Shown here: positions 12,039 to 23,629 of the stretch, piece after piece
Position numbering within the stretch: position 1 is the stretch's first letter
How the letters are laid out: the number at the start of each line of letters is the position of its first letter
Assembly (NCBI GenBank): GCA_000434935.1
Contig: FR882198.1
Location: forward strand, 12,181 to 76,180
Origin: Bacteroides sp. CAG:709
GTDB lineage: Bacteria; Bacteroidota; Bacteroidia; Bacteroidales; UBA932
DNA length: 64,000 nt
Direction: 5' to 3'
The notes under the pieces: model-generated
Databases searched by the model: none
The model's input: the letters and a program-made list of their open reading frames with translations, nothing else
Told to the model about the DNA's origin: nothing
Made by a program: the position numbers and the translations under genes

Positions 12039-13631
12039 CTAAATAGACGAAATTCCTTTTATCTGGTCCTCGAAACTCTGTGGGGAAACAGCCTTCAGAC
12101 GCGTCCTCGAACGGTACGCATAGATGGTGGATCGGGAGTATCTCAGGAGTAGGGAAATCCTGTCCGTACTGTCGATTCCCAGACGGATCAACGCATAAAT
12201 CCGCAGTTCAGGAGACAGGACATACGAGTCTTTTATCGAGATCCGGAATTCCGGCTGGAGAAAATTATTGAAATCCGCGATGAAGGTCGGAAACAACGAC
12301 AGGAAGGTCTTGTCGAAGACGCTGTAGAACGATGCCCACTCCTCATCCACCACGGCATTCGACTTGAGGTCCTTCTTCAATGTCTGGATGTCACCTGCAA
12401 TGGCCTTCTTGTTCAGATTCTTCCTGTACTTGTCCAGACGCTCGATCCTGGAGATACATTCGAGCATCAGCTGGGTGATATATGTATTCTTGATGTTGCT
12501 CGACTCCTTGACAATCTTATTTGCCTCTTCCTGAAGCTGTTGCGATGCGGTAAGCTCATCTTTCATGACTTCGAGACGCTTACGCTGGCTCTTGTTCACG
12601 AACAGCAGGACCGTCATGAGCAATATGAGGAAACACAACACACCGAAAGCTGCCAACAATACCCTCAGGTCCTTCTTCTTGGCTTCGAGATATGACTCAT
12701 TGACAATGGAAATGAGCGGTGCCAATGCATCCACCTTCAGCCTAGCCTTGCAGAAGTTGGCATCCTCCAGAGCCTTGTTCAGATAAGAGTACGCCCTTTT
12801 TATGTCACCGTCCTCATAGAGCATGGTGGCGAGCATCCTCAGCGCGACATATTCCTTCTTGGCATTGACAAGATCCGAATAGGCGGAGGCTATCATGTAA
12901 TCCTTGGCAGCATCCCTCCACCCTATCGTAAGGTAAATATCAGCGATGGCGATGGCGACAGGACCGGTTTCGATAGCTACAGGAGAAAGGGATTCATACT
13001 TTTTCAGCAGCATCTCAAGCGCGCTCTTGTAATCTCCTTCCACCACAAGGCTCTCGCTTTTGATGGTCACATTGTCGGGGAACTGACTGACAATAGAGTC
13101 CTTATACTCACGAGCCTTCGAACTGTAATAATGCTTGAGACTCTTATCCATGCTGAGTCCCTCAAGAGACTCATACGTACTCATATAGAAGAGATACATC
13201 TCTTCCCTTTCTTTTGCCTGCAATGCACTCCTGTCCACCCTGTTCAGAGTAGCCAGGGCATCATAGCTCATTCCCGAAGTCTGATATTGCTTGGCGAGTG
13301 CTATGGATGACGCCCCGACATAGTCCGTACGACCTAGCGCTTTCGCCGCTTCGAGAGATTTCAATGCATAAAAGGTAGCCGAATCCGTCCTGTACCGGTC
13401 GAATGTATGACGCATGTCGAAATAGATCAGATACCTCTGTTCCAATGACTTGCTCCGAGCCAGAGCCGTCCTGCATGAGTCCAGGCGGTCCTCCCTCACC
13501 CTGTCATAGTTCTTCGCATTGCGTATCACATTGTCCAAATCTGACAATGTAATCTTGTCCGTGCCGGGCGTTACAGCCCCCGCGCAGACTGCATACAGCA
13601 ATGAAAATATGACAAGTATCGTTCTCCACAT
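12039..13631 (-). CDS. DUF6377 membrane-spanning transcriptional regulator of PUL1
   Basis: This 530-residue protein matches the DUF6377 regulators of Bacteroidota. It has a signal peptide (1-19), a helical TPR-like sensor region with the typical start LDNVIRNAKNYDRVREDRLD, and one transmembrane helix near residues 323-346 (VLCFLILLMTVLLFV). A coiled coil follows (about 350-385), then a cytoplasmic C-terminal helix-turn-helix with LuxR-like appearance (LSPELRIYALIRLGI, YSRSTIYAYRSRTR). The sensor half would be periplasmic and the DNA-binding end cytoplasmic, so it could link a periplasmic glycan signal directly to transcription. It lies just upstream of the PUL1 enzymes on the same strand, and local control of PUL1 is inferred. 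It has its own promoter. Confidence 0.85.
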   Translation of the reverse strand: MWRTILVIFSLLYAVCAGAVTPGTDKITLSDLDNVIRNAKNYDRVREDRLDSCRTALARSKSLEQRYLIYFDMRHTFDRYRTDSATFYALKSLEAAKALGRTDYVGASSIALAKQYQTSGMSYDALATLNRVDRSALQAKEREEMYLFYMSTYESLEGLSMDKSLKHYYSSKAREYKDSIVSQFPDNVTIKSESLVVEGDYKSALEMLLKKYESLSPVAIETGPVAIAIADIYLTIGWRDAAKDYMIASAYSDLVNAKKEYVALRMLATMLYEDGDIKRAYSYLNKALEDANFCKARLKVDALAPLISIVNESYLEAKKKDLRVLLAAFGVLCFLILLMTVLLFVNKSQRKRLEVMKDELTASQQLQEEANKIVKESSNIKNTYITQLMLECISRIERLDKYRKNLNKKAIAGDIQTLKKDLKSNAVVDEEWASFYSVFDKTFLSLFPTFIADFNNFLQPEFRISIKDSYVLSPELRIYALIRLGIDSTDRISLLLRYSRSTIYAYRSRTRLKAVSPQSFEDQIKGISSI

Positions 13632-13660
13632 AACAATGTCGGATATTAATGTTCAGCCGG

Positions 13661-13693
13661 TAAATTTACTAAAAAATATCGACCTTCCACAAC
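13661..13693 (-). promoter_or_regulatory. Candidate promoter of the DUF6377 regulator
   Basis: The minus strand carries GTTG (13693-13690), 21 bases, then TAAATTTA (13668-13661), a seven-of-eight match to TAnnTTTG. It is about 30 bases before the regulator start at 13631 and abuts the groEL terminator. Confidence 0.4.
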
Positions 13694-13694
13694 G

Positions 13695-13736
13695 CAAAAA
13701 GCCCCGGAACCGCAGCAATTACGGTTCCGGGGCTTT
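13695..13736 (-). terminator. Rho-independent terminator of groESL
   Basis: Perfect 15-bp arms AAAGCCCCGGAACCG (13698-13712) and CGGTTCCGGGGCTTT (13722-13736) enclose a 9-base loop. On the minus strand the stem is followed by a T run (TTTTTG). It lies 21 bp downstream of the groEL stop. Confidence 0.9.
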
Positions 13737-13757
13737 AAGATATTTATCTGCAAGATA

Positions 13758-15392
<1,635 letters not shown>

Positions 15393-15399
15393 CTATAAA

Positions 15400-15666
15400 T
15401 TATAATATTGCCATAATGTCTGACTGACGTACGATAAGATATTTCTTATCCTCTACAGTCACTTCAGTTCCGGCATATTTGCCATAAAGAACCTCGTCAC
15501 CTACTTTGACCTCCATAGGTTCATCCTTCTTGCCAGGTCCGCAAGCGACTACTTTACCCTGCTGGGGTTTCTCCTTGGCTGTATCAGGAATATAAAGTCC
15601 TGCAGCTGTCTTAGTCTCGGCCTCTTTAGGCTCAAGAACTACTCTATCCGCTAATGGTCTGATCAT
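15400..15666 (-). CDS. groES: Co-chaperonin GroES (Hsp10)
   Basis: This 88-residue protein forms the heptameric lid of the GroEL chamber. It has the conserved start [13 protein letters not shown], the mobile loop region ([20 protein letters not shown]), and the closing strand ([13 protein letters not shown]). It is the first gene of the groESL operon. Its upstream region, shared with the divergent macroglobulin gene, holds an interrupted palindrome that could be a heat-shock or repressor site. Confidence 0.98.
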   Translation of the reverse strand: MIRPLADRVVLEPKEAETKTAAGLYIPDTAKEKPQQGKVVACGPGKKDEPMEVKVGDEVLYGKYAGTEVTVEDKKYLIVRQSDIMAIL

Positions 15667-15754
15667 AATTATAAATTTTTAATGTTTTTATCAATGCAAG
15701 TCTCCAACGGAGACCGGAAACAATAAATCAACTGCCGTGCCATCAAATCGACAA

Positions 15755-15767
15755 TGACAATTTGTCA
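15755..15767. promoter_or_regulatory. Interrupted palindrome between groES and A2M (candidate operator)
   Basis: TGACA-ATT-TGTCA has perfect 5-bp arms. It overlaps the -33 element of the plus-strand promoter (TTTG at 15761-15764). It also lies in the spacer of a weaker minus-strand promoter for groES (TCTG, 19 bases, TCGATTTG at 15751-15744). A site in this position could regulate both divergent units. No regulator is identified. Confidence 0.4.
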
Positions 15768-15791
15768 GTGCAGATATTATTACTATATTTA
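15761..15791 (+). promoter_or_regulatory. Promoter of the A2M-pbpC operon
   Basis: TTTG (15761-15764), 19 bases, then TATATTTA (15784-15791) closely fits the Bacteroides promoter pattern. It lies about 26 bases before the A2M start codon at 15817. Confidence 0.6.
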
Positions 15792-15816
15792 CGAATTGGA
15801 AAAAACACATTACACC

Positions 15817-18800
15817 ATGAAGACCCTTAACCACATCTTGAAAAGTATCATTGCGACAGCTGCATCGGCTGTTTTCCTATACGGATGCGGAAACGTCGCG
15901 ACAACTCCTGACAACAGTTTTGCGGAATACATCGAAGCCTACACGGGAGGCATTGTCTCAAGTGACAACAGCATTGTCATTGAACTTGCAGCGCCGGCAG
16001 ACGGACTGCAGGGAAACGAGGCTGAAATCAACAAGGCTGCGGCAGACCTGTTCAAATTTTCGCCTTCCGTCAAGGGAACAGCCAGATGGAACAGCGCCCA
16101 AAGGGTGGAATTCATCCCTGAATACGGCGCATTGAAGGCGGGAAAGACATACAAATGCACATTCAAGCTGGGCAAAGTCATGTCCACCGACAGCAGGCAT
16201 GAGGAATTCACGTTCAGTTTCACGACTGCCCGCAAGGAAGCCCTTCTGGAAAGGAACTCATTGGAAATCAGCATGGACGACCCCGGAAAGGCGACAGCTA
16301 CGGGAACATTGACCCTGAGCGAAAGCATTGACATCGAGAATCCGGAGGAACTGCTGGAATTCGGCTGGAGCGGAAACGCGACGTTCGAAGTCAAGGAAAG
16401 CGGCAGGCAGAAATACACGTTCACGGCCTCCGGTCTGGAGAGGGCTGCACAGGCTAAAGTATTGACAGTCAAGTTCAAACCGGACAACACAGGATTCCCG
16501 GCTTGCGACAATCTCTACATCGACATCCCTGCCACCGGTATTTTCTCGGTAATGGACGCGGAGCTTTCCGGCGACAACCGCCAGAGCATCGACATCACGT
16601 TCACCGAGCCGCTCAGCAAGGCGAAGAACCTCGTCGGACTGGTAGAATTGAGCTACACCCGCACGGAATACGGTTCGACCGACAGATACAGACTAAACTT
16701 CACTTCCAAGGTCAATGACAATGTCCTGCGGCTTTATTACGAGCCGTGCGACGCGACCACGATAGAACTGACCGTCGACGGAGCATTGAGAGACATGCAC
16801 GGAAACACCCTCGGCGACAAATGGACGAAGGTTTTCAATGCGTCCAATCCGAAGCCTGAGGTATCCTTCCCGGTAGACGGCAACATCCTCCCGAACACGG
16901 GACAGCTTACGATCCCATTCAAGGCGGCATACCTCAACGCGGTGGATATCAGCATTGTAAAGATATATCCGAACAACATTCTCATGTTCCTCCAGGAGAA
17001 TGACCTGAAGGGAAATTCTGGACTCAGGCGTGCAGGAAGACTTGTTTACAAAACTACAATGAGGCTGGACAGCGACCCGTCAAAGGACCTGACACAGCAG
17101 AACATATTCACCGTCGGCCTGGACAATCTGTTCAAGAAAGAGCCGGGAGCAATCTACAGGATGCGACTGTCCTTCAAGCCGGAGTACTATATATATTATA
17201 AAGGTGACAGAAGCAGCAGTTCCGGCAGCCTGACAAGCATCTCCGCAGGTTCATTGACCGAAGAAGAAAGCGCGGTCTGGGACGTTCCTGACACATATTA
17301 TTACGAGGGTGGCGATTATGACTGGAACGTGTACAGCTGGCGCGACAGGAACAATCCGCTCACGCCTTCATATTACATGAATTATTCTTATCCGGCACGC
17401 AACCTCATGGCTTCCGGCATCGGAGCAATCGCCAAATACAGCGGCGGGAAGCAGATCTGGATAGCGGCAAGCGACATAATTTCAGCCGAGCCGATGGCCG
17501 GAGCGGATATCAAGGTGTACGATTTCCAGCTTCAGAATATCGGAAAAGGCAAGAGCAACGGCAACGGAACGGCATCCATAGACCTCAGCGTCAAGCCGTT
17601 CATCGTCACCGTAAAGAAAGGAGATTCAATCACTTACCTGAAAGTGACAGACGGCAGCGAGAAGTCGTTGAGCCGTTTCGACACCGGAGGCGAGACATTG
17701 CAGAAAGGAATGAAGGGCTTCGTCTACGGGGAACGCGGAGTCTGGCGTCCTGGAGACACTCTGCATCTGACAATGATCCTGCACGGCGAAAACAAGATTC
17801 CTGACACTCACCCTGCCACAATCGACGTCTACACGCCGCAGGGACAGTTCTTCACCAGAAAAGTGTGCCGCAAGTCGGAAAACGGATTCTACACATTCGA
17901 AATTCCTACCGGCCAGGACAGTCCTACAGGACTGTGGAACGCATACATAAAAGTCGGCGGCGCGGCATTCCACAAGCCGTTGAGAATCGAATCAATCAAA
18001 CCTAACAGACTGAAGGTCAATGTCAATATGGGCCAAGGCATTCTCCGGGGAGGTGCCAGAACCAATGCAAGCATATCTTCCAACTGGCTGACCGGCCCTG
18101 CGGCATCAGGACTTCAGGCGAAAGTTTCAATGACATTGAAACCGGGACGCCAGACCTTCAAGGGCTACGACGGATTCACATTCTGCGACCCGGCGAGCCA
18201 ATTCGAATCATACACGACGGAGATTGTCAGCACTAGACTGAACGCTGACGGAAAAGCTTCTGCCTCAATAACATTGCCGAAGGCTGCACAAGCACCCGGA
18301 ATGCTGACGGCGAACATTCTCGGAAGCGTATTGGAGGAAGGCGGCGACGAGAGCTACACGGTCATGACAATGCCGTTCTCGCCGTTCAGCGCATACGCGG
18401 GCATCAAGCTTCCGGCGGACGGCAGCTATCTGGAAACCGGAAAGACGCACCAGATTCCAGTAGTGACTGTGGATGCTGACGGCAGGAAAGTCAGCGGGCA
18501 CAGACTGGAATGGCGCATATTCAAGCTCAAATGGAGCTGGTGGTGGGAGTCCCGCAGCGAGGCATTGGACTCATATATAAACGCATCAGCTGCAAGTGCT
18601 TACAGTTCCGGCACCGTCGTTTCCGGAAACGGGGAGACAAGCATATCGTTCAGTGCGGACGACAAGGATTGGGGAAGATACCTCATCTACGTGAAGGATC
18701 TGGAGAGCGGACATGCAACGGGCGGCATCGTCTACGCGGACTGGCCGGCATACAGGGGCAGGTCGGACAAGAACGACCCTGACGCACCGGCAATGCTCAG

Positions 18801-21393
18801 TTTCTCCACCGACAAGAAGAAATATCAGGCTGGAGAGACCGCCACGGTGTTCATCCCTGCCGCAGAAAACGGTATGGCATTGGTATCCATAGAGAAAGGA
18901 TGCAATGTGCTTTCGGGAGAATGGGTGAAGACCTCCGGCAGCGGAGAAACTCCATATAAGATCAAGATTACCGGCGACATGGCACCGAACTTCTATGTGC
19001 ATATCACGCTGGTCCAGCCTTACATGAATTCCGCCAACGACCTGCCGCTCAGGATGTACGGAGTCCAGCCGGTCATGGTGGAGAACCCTGCGTCACGTCT
19101 GGAGCCGCAGATCACAATGCCTGACAAACTCCATCCGGAAGAGCCTTTCAGCATAAAGATCAGCGAAAAGAACGGCAAGCCTATGACTTACACGGTGGCA
19201 ATCGTGGATGAAGGCCTGCTGGACCTGACAGCTTTCCGCACGCCTGATCCGTGGAACTTCATGTTCAGGCGCGAAGCTCTCGGAGTGAAGACATGGGACA
19301 TGTACGATGACGTATTCGGTGCCGCCGGAGGAGCATTGTCAGCAATGTTCAGCATCGGAGGCGACGAAGGTCTGGTCAAGGGAGCGCGCAAGGAAAACAG
19401 GTTCAACCCTATCGTGAAAGTCCTGGGACCGTTCACCCTGAAATCCGGCTCGAAAACGCACAAGATCACACTTCCGATGTACGTCGGCAGCGTGAGGGCA
19501 ATGGTCGTGGCCGGCAATGACGGGGCTTATGGCAATGCGGAAAAGACCGTCCCTGTCACCTCGCCTGTCATGATTCTCCCTACCCTGCCGCGTTTCGCAG
19601 CCTGCGGAGAATGCATCACGCTTCCGGTCAATGTCTTCGTAATGGAGGACGGCATCGACAAGGTCAATGTATCAGTGAGCTGCGAAGGTCCGCTTTCCAT
19701 CGAGGGACAGTCCACGTCCACAGTGACATTCAACGGCAAGGGTGACAAGATGACAAGGTTCGCATTGACAGCGGCTTCATACGTCCCGGACGGCGGCAGT
19801 TTCGCGAAAGTGACTGTCACGGCGGACGGAAAGGGCCACAAGATGACTGAAACTATCAATATCGAAGTCCGCAACCCGTCCCCTCTCATCACATCCATAA
19901 GCGAGACAATGCTCGGAAAGGGCGAAAGCAAGACATTCGACTACAATCCGTTCAAGACAGAAGGCGGCCGCTCGGCATGGATAGAGGCCAGCGGCTACCC
20001 GTCCATCGGCTGGAACTCCCTGTTCAGCTACATGTACAGCTACCGGCACTCCTGCACGGAGCAGATTTCCGCGAGAGGAATCAGCATGATCAATTCAATG
20101 TCAATGCTTTCCGAGGACAATGCCGCCAAGGTCAAGGCCATGGTTCCGGAAATGCTCACGGAACTGTACGTACGCCAGCTTCCTGACGGCGGATTCGCTT
20201 ACTGGCGCGGCGACACACATGCCGACGAGTGGGTGACATCCATGGCAGGACAATTCATGACATTGGCACGCAATGCCGGATATGAAGTGAACAAGGGTGT
20301 CCTCGACTCCTGGGCGAAATTCCAGAAACGCTGCATCCAGAACTACAGGACAGCGAAAGTCTACGCATTGAGCGACCTCACCCAGGCCTACAGGCTGTTC
20401 ACCATGGCATTGGCAGGAAACGCGGAAGAGGCGGCGATGAACAGGATGAAGGAGGGCGGAAACCTCTCATGGCAGGCAACGGCGATGCTCGCTTCGACTT
20501 ACGCGGTCTGCGGAAAGAAGACCGTGGGAACGGAGCTGCTGAACAGCATATTCAATACACAAGAAGAGGACGGATTCAATGTCCCTACATACGGTACTCC
20601 ATTGAGGAACAAGGCTATAGTGCTGGAGGCGATGGTCCGCACCGGCAACATCCTGGAGGCCATGACGTACGCGACCGACATCAACCGCGGCGCATCGGGG
20701 CTCGAACCTTGGTCAATGTCCACGCAGGAATCAGCCTTCATCTCCGGCGCGATGAACCAGCTCGCAAAGAACGTGACCGGCGGCAATGTTTCCGTCAATG
20801 TCAATGAGGGTGAAAAGACGCTCGACACGAAGCCATCAGGCAACGGTATCGTCAATGCCGTCCTGAATTCCGAGTTCGGCAGCGTGACCGTACAGAACAC
20901 CTCGGACGGCCCGGCTTACATAAGAATGACGGTGGTTTCGCAGGCGGAGCCAAGCGCTTCAATACCGGCCAGAGCTACAGGTATAGCCCTGAATGTCAGA
21001 TATATAGGCGCGGACGGCTCGGCGATTTCCCCTACTTCCATAAGGCAGGGCACGGAATTCACGGCCGTCATCAGGGTTTCGAATCCGAACATTTCGGAAG
21101 GAATCCACAACATGGCACTCACGGAAATGATTCCTTCAGGATGGGAAATCATCAATGAGAGGATGACCGGAGAGGACATACCGTCTGCCGGAAAATATGA
21201 TTATCTGGACATCAGGGACGACCGCAACGTGTTCTATTTCAGCATTGCCGCAGGCTCTTACAAGGAGTTCCGCGTGAGACTGCGCGCCGCATACGAGGGC
21301 AAATTCGTATTGCCTTCAGTGACTTGCGAGGCAATGTATGATTCACGTGTCTTCGCCTGCACTGCATCCGGAGTAGCCGAAGTCACAAGGTAA
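15817..21393 (+). CDS. Bacterial alpha-2-macroglobulin lipoprotein
   Basis: This 1858-residue protein is a bacterial alpha-2-macroglobulin, a protease-trapping protein thought to guard the envelope with PBP1C. I chose the ATG at 15817 rather than an upstream in-frame ATG at 15754, because it opens a lipoprotein signal (FLYGCGN, lipobox cysteine near residue 24). The protein has the A2M macroglobulin domains (GFVYGERGVWRPGDTLHLTM and YTVAIVDEGLLDLTAF), and keeps the reactive thioester motif CTEQ at residues 1413-1416, usually CLEQ. An alpha-helical thioester domain follows (GGFAYWRGDTHADEW). The pbpC gene starts 4 bp after its stop, the classic pairing for this family. It is divergent from groESL and has its own promoter. 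Confidence 0.93.
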   Translation: MKTLNHILKSIIATAASAVFLYGCGNVATTPDNSFAEYIEAYTGGIVSSDNSIVIELAAPADGLQGNEAEINKAAADLFKFSPSVKGTARWNSAQRVEFIPEYGALKAGKTYKCTFKLGKVMSTDSRHEEFTFSFTTARKEALLERNSLEISMDDPGKATATGTLTLSESIDIENPEELLEFGWSGNATFEVKESGRQKYTFTASGLERAAQAKVLTVKFKPDNTGFPACDNLYIDIPATGIFSVMDAELSGDNRQSIDITFTEPLSKAKNLVGLVELSYTRTEYGSTDRYRLNFTSKVNDNVLRLYYEPCDATTIELTVDGALRDMHGNTLGDKWTKVFNASNPKPEVSFPVDGNILPNTGQLTIPFKAAYLNAVDISIVKIYPNNILMFLQENDLKGNSGLRRAGRLVYKTTMRLDSDPSKDLTQQNIFTVGLDNLFKKEPGAIYRMRLSFKPEYYIYYKGDRSSSSGSLTSISAGSLTEEESAVWDVPDTYYYEGGDYDWNVYSWRDRNNPLTPSYYMNYSYPARNLMASGIGAIAKYSGGKQIWIAASDIISAEPMAGADIKVYDFQLQNIGKGKSNGNGTASIDLSVKPFIVTVKKGDSITYLKVTDGSEKSLSRFDTGGETLQKGMKGFVYGERGVWRPGDTLHLTMILHGENKIPDTHPATIDVYTPQGQFFTRKVCRKSENGFYTFEIPTGQDSPTGLWNAYIKVGGAAFHKPLRIESIKPNRLKVNVNMGQGILRGGARTNASISSNWLTGPAASGLQAKVSMTLKPGRQTFKGYDGFTFCDPASQFESYTTEIVSTRLNADGKASASITLPKAAQAPGMLTANILGSVLEEGGDESYTVMTMPFSPFSAYAGIKLPADGSYLETGKTHQIPVVTVDADGRKVSGHRLEWRIFKLKWSWWWESRSEALDSYINASAASAYSSGTVVSGNGETSISFSADDKDWGRYLIYVKDLESGHATGGIVYADWPAYRGRSDKNDPDAPAMLSFSTDKKKYQAGETATVFIPAAENGMALVSIEKGCNVLSGEWVKTSGSGETPYKIKITGDMAPNFYVHITLVQPYMNSANDLPLRMYGVQPVMVENPASRLEPQITMPDKLHPEEPFSIKISEKNGKPMTYTVAIVDEGLLDLTAFRTPDPWNFMFRREALGVKTWDMYDDVFGAAGGALSAMFSIGGDEGLVKGARKENRFNPIVKVLGPFTLKSGSKTHKITLPMYVGSVRAMVVAGNDGAYGNAEKTVPVTSPVMILPTLPRFAACGECITLPVNVFVMEDGIDKVNVSVSCEGPLSIEGQSTSTVTFNGKGDKMTRFALTAASYVPDGGSFAKVTVTADGKGHKMTETINIEVRNPSPLITSISETMLGKGESKTFDYNPFKTEGGRSAWIEASGYPSIGWNSLFSYMYSYRHSCTEQISARGISMINSMSMLSEDNAAKVKAMVPEMLTELYVRQLPDGGFAYWRGDTHADEWVTSMAGQFMTLARNAGYEVNKGVLDSWAKFQKRCIQNYRTAKVYALSDLTQAYRLFTMALAGNAEEAAMNRMKEGGNLSWQATAMLASTYAVCGKKTVGTELLNSIFNTQEEDGFNVPTYGTPLRNKAIVLEAMVRTGNILEAMTYATDINRGASGLEPWSMSTQESAFISGAMNQLAKNVTGGNVSVNVNEGEKTLDTKPSGNGIVNAVLNSEFGSVTVQNTSDGPAYIRMTVVSQAEPSASIPARATGIALNVRYIGADGSAISPTSIRQGTEFTAVIRVSNPNISEGIHNMALTEMIPSGWEIINERMTGEDIPSAGKYDYLDIRDDRNVFYFSIAAGSYKEFRVRLRAAYEGKFVLPSVTCEAMYDSRVFACTASGVAEVTR

Positions 21394-21397
21394 CGTC

Positions 21398-23623
21398 ATG
21401 AATTTCAGAGCAATACTCCGTTACGGTCTGATCGCGGCAGGTGCCGGACTCCTGATATGGTACGCATTGTGCCTGCCGGAAGATCTGTTCAGTGGAACGG
21501 ATTATTCGACGGTAGTCGTGGACAGACACGGGGAATTGCTCGGTGCACGGATTTCTAAAGATGGACAATGGACCTTTCCGCCTGAAGCCTACAGTGCGGA
21601 AAGGTCCGATGTTTCATCATCCGGAAAAGAAAAATATTTCACAGCCCTGACGGAGTTCGAGGACAGGTGGTTCAGATGGCATCCCGGCGTGAATCCGGTC
21701 TCGATATGCAAAGCATTCATTTCCAATATGAAAGCGGGACATGTAGTGAGGGGCGGAAGCACATTGACAATGCAGGTGATACGAATGTCAAGGGGCAAGC
21801 AAAGAACCATAGGACAGAAAATCATCGAGGCGATTCTTGCAACGAGGCTGGAGCTCCGTTGTTCCAAAGATGAAATTCTGGACCTCTATGCCGCACACGC
21901 TCCGTTCGGGGGCAATGTCATAGGACTTGATGCTGCATCGTGGCGCTATTACGGAAGGCCTTCGACCGAACTTTCGTGGGGAGAGGCAGCGACATTGGCA
22001 GTCCTCCCGAATTCGCCGTCCAGCATCAGATTGGAAAAGAACAGGGAAAAGCTCCTGGACAAGCGCAACCGGCTGCTGCACAAGTTGATGGCGGCAGGGA
22101 GATTATCCCCTGACGAATGCAGCCTGGCTTGTTCGGAGCCTCTTCCGTCAGCCCCTGTTCCGCTGCCTTCTCATGCAATGCACCTCGTGGACAAGCTGGC
22201 TGCGGAAAACAAAGGAGAATACATACGGACAGACATTGACCTGAATCTGCAGCGTCGGATTGAGGATATTCTGGCGCGGAAAAATGCGGAGCTGGCGGCG
22301 GAGGGCATCGGAGACCTGGCGGCTATCGTGATGGAAGTATCTGAGGGCAAGGTGATTGCATACTGCGGCAATGCGGCACCCGAGAGAAAACGGCCCGGTG
22401 TCAATGTCGATGTAGCCAGGGCTCCGCGCAGTTCGGGCAGCATATTGAAGCCATTCCTGTATTGCGACGCATTGGGTGACGGAGCGCTGCTCCCCTACTC
22501 GCTCATTGCCGATACTCCGGTGAATATCAATGGTTTCACTCCGCAGAACTATAATATGACATACGAGGGTGCTGTTCCGGCGGCAGAGGCATTGAGCCGT
22601 TCGCTGAATGTCCCGTGCGTGCATCTGCTGAAGTCTTACGGGGTAGAGAAATTCATGGAAAACCTGAAGGCAAGAGGGCTGACGACATTGACCCGAAGCG
22701 CCTCAGACTATGGACTTTCGCTGATTCTGGGCGGTGGGGAATGCCGGCTGGACGAGGTCACGGCGGCGTACGCGGAAATGGCGAGGGAGTATCTGTCGGA
22801 GAAGGCCGGCAGGGATGACAAAGTAGCATTGTATTATACTTTCGATGCGCTGAAGGATGTGAACCGACCGGATGAAATCGACTGGCACATGATACGTTCC
22901 GTCCGGAAAGTCGCATGGAAAACGGGGACCAGCTATGGTTACAGGGATGCCTGGGCAGTGGGCGTGACGCCGACTTACGCTGTCGGAGTCTGGGCCGGAA
23001 ATGCCTCAGGTGCAGGGGCCCCGGGACTTTTGGGCGCCAGGACCGCCGGGCCTGTGATGTTCGAGATTTTCAATCTTCTTCCTGCCGGTCCGCGGTCTTG
23101 GTTTTCCGAGCCGGACATCACGGAGGGCATCAGGCTGGAAGTGTGCCGGAAGTCGGGCTATATTGCAGGTCCATATTGCGAAAGCATTGACACTCTGTTA
23201 CTTCCGAAGACGGCCGTACGGAGCGCGACCTGCCCTTATCACTCCATGGAAGACGGACGCAGTGTCTTCCGCCTGACTCCTGCGATGGAGTGGTTCTACA
23301 GGATGAAGCACCCGGAATATGACGCGGCGACATCGAAAAGCAGTGATTCCGCGCCGGTCATGGAGTTCATTTATCCGGAAAACGGAAGCCGCATAACGAT
23401 TCCGCGGCAGCTGGACGGGTCCATCGAAGGCATCGTGCTGAACCTGGCGCATCACGACAAGGACGCCACGGTCTACTGGCACATTGACCAGGAATTTATC
23501 GGGACGACAAGATTCATCCACCAGATGCGTATCCGCCCCGAGGCCGGCAGACACAGCATCACAGCCGTGGACAATGCCGGACGACAGGTATCGGTGAGCA
23601 TCAATGTCGTGTTTTCTTCCTGA
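21398..23623 (+). CDS. pbpC: Penicillin-binding protein 1C (glycosyltransferase/transpeptidase)
   Basis: This 741-residue bifunctional peptidoglycan synthase has an N-terminal membrane anchor (about residues 7-25). Its GT51 glycosyltransferase domain carries ALTEFEDRWF and RGGSTLTMQVIRM. The transpeptidase domain has SxxK in SGSILKPF, SxN in SRSLNV and KTG in AWKTGTSYGYRDAW. A C-terminal BiPBP-type beta domain ends the protein. The layout and length fit PBP1C rather than PBP1A. It is co-transcribed with the A2M gene (4-bp gap), and the two are thought to cooperate in envelope defence and repair. A promoter for murB follows directly. Confidence 0.93.
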   Translation: MNFRAILRYGLIAAGAGLLIWYALCLPEDLFSGTDYSTVVVDRHGELLGARISKDGQWTFPPEAYSAERSDVSSSGKEKYFTALTEFEDRWFRWHPGVNPVSICKAFISNMKAGHVVRGGSTLTMQVIRMSRGKQRTIGQKIIEAILATRLELRCSKDEILDLYAAHAPFGGNVIGLDAASWRYYGRPSTELSWGEAATLAVLPNSPSSIRLEKNREKLLDKRNRLLHKLMAAGRLSPDECSLACSEPLPSAPVPLPSHAMHLVDKLAAENKGEYIRTDIDLNLQRRIEDILARKNAELAAEGIGDLAAIVMEVSEGKVIAYCGNAAPERKRPGVNVDVARAPRSSGSILKPFLYCDALGDGALLPYSLIADTPVNINGFTPQNYNMTYEGAVPAAEALSRSLNVPCVHLLKSYGVEKFMENLKARGLTTLTRSASDYGLSLILGGGECRLDEVTAAYAEMAREYLSEKAGRDDKVALYYTFDALKDVNRPDEIDWHMIRSVRKVAWKTGTSYGYRDAWAVGVTPTYAVGVWAGNASGAGAPGLLGARTAGPVMFEIFNLLPAGPRSWFSEPDITEGIRLEVCRKSGYIAGPYCESIDTLLLPKTAVRSATCPYHSMEDGRSVFRLTPAMEWFYRMKHPEYDAATSKSSDSAPVMEFIYPENGSRITIPRQLDGSIEGIVLNLAHHDKDATVYWHIDQEFIGTTRFIHQMRIRPEAGRHSITAVDNAGRQVSVSINVVFSS

Positions 23624-23629
23624 ATTCAG

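Noticed and set aside
15754..15816. Upstream ATG for the macroglobulin gene
   Set aside because: The added 21 residues would precede the signal peptide and overlap the promoter elements.
15939..16511. Minus-strand frames inside the macroglobulin gene
   Set aside because: They are shadows of a clear long coding sequence and show no domain features.
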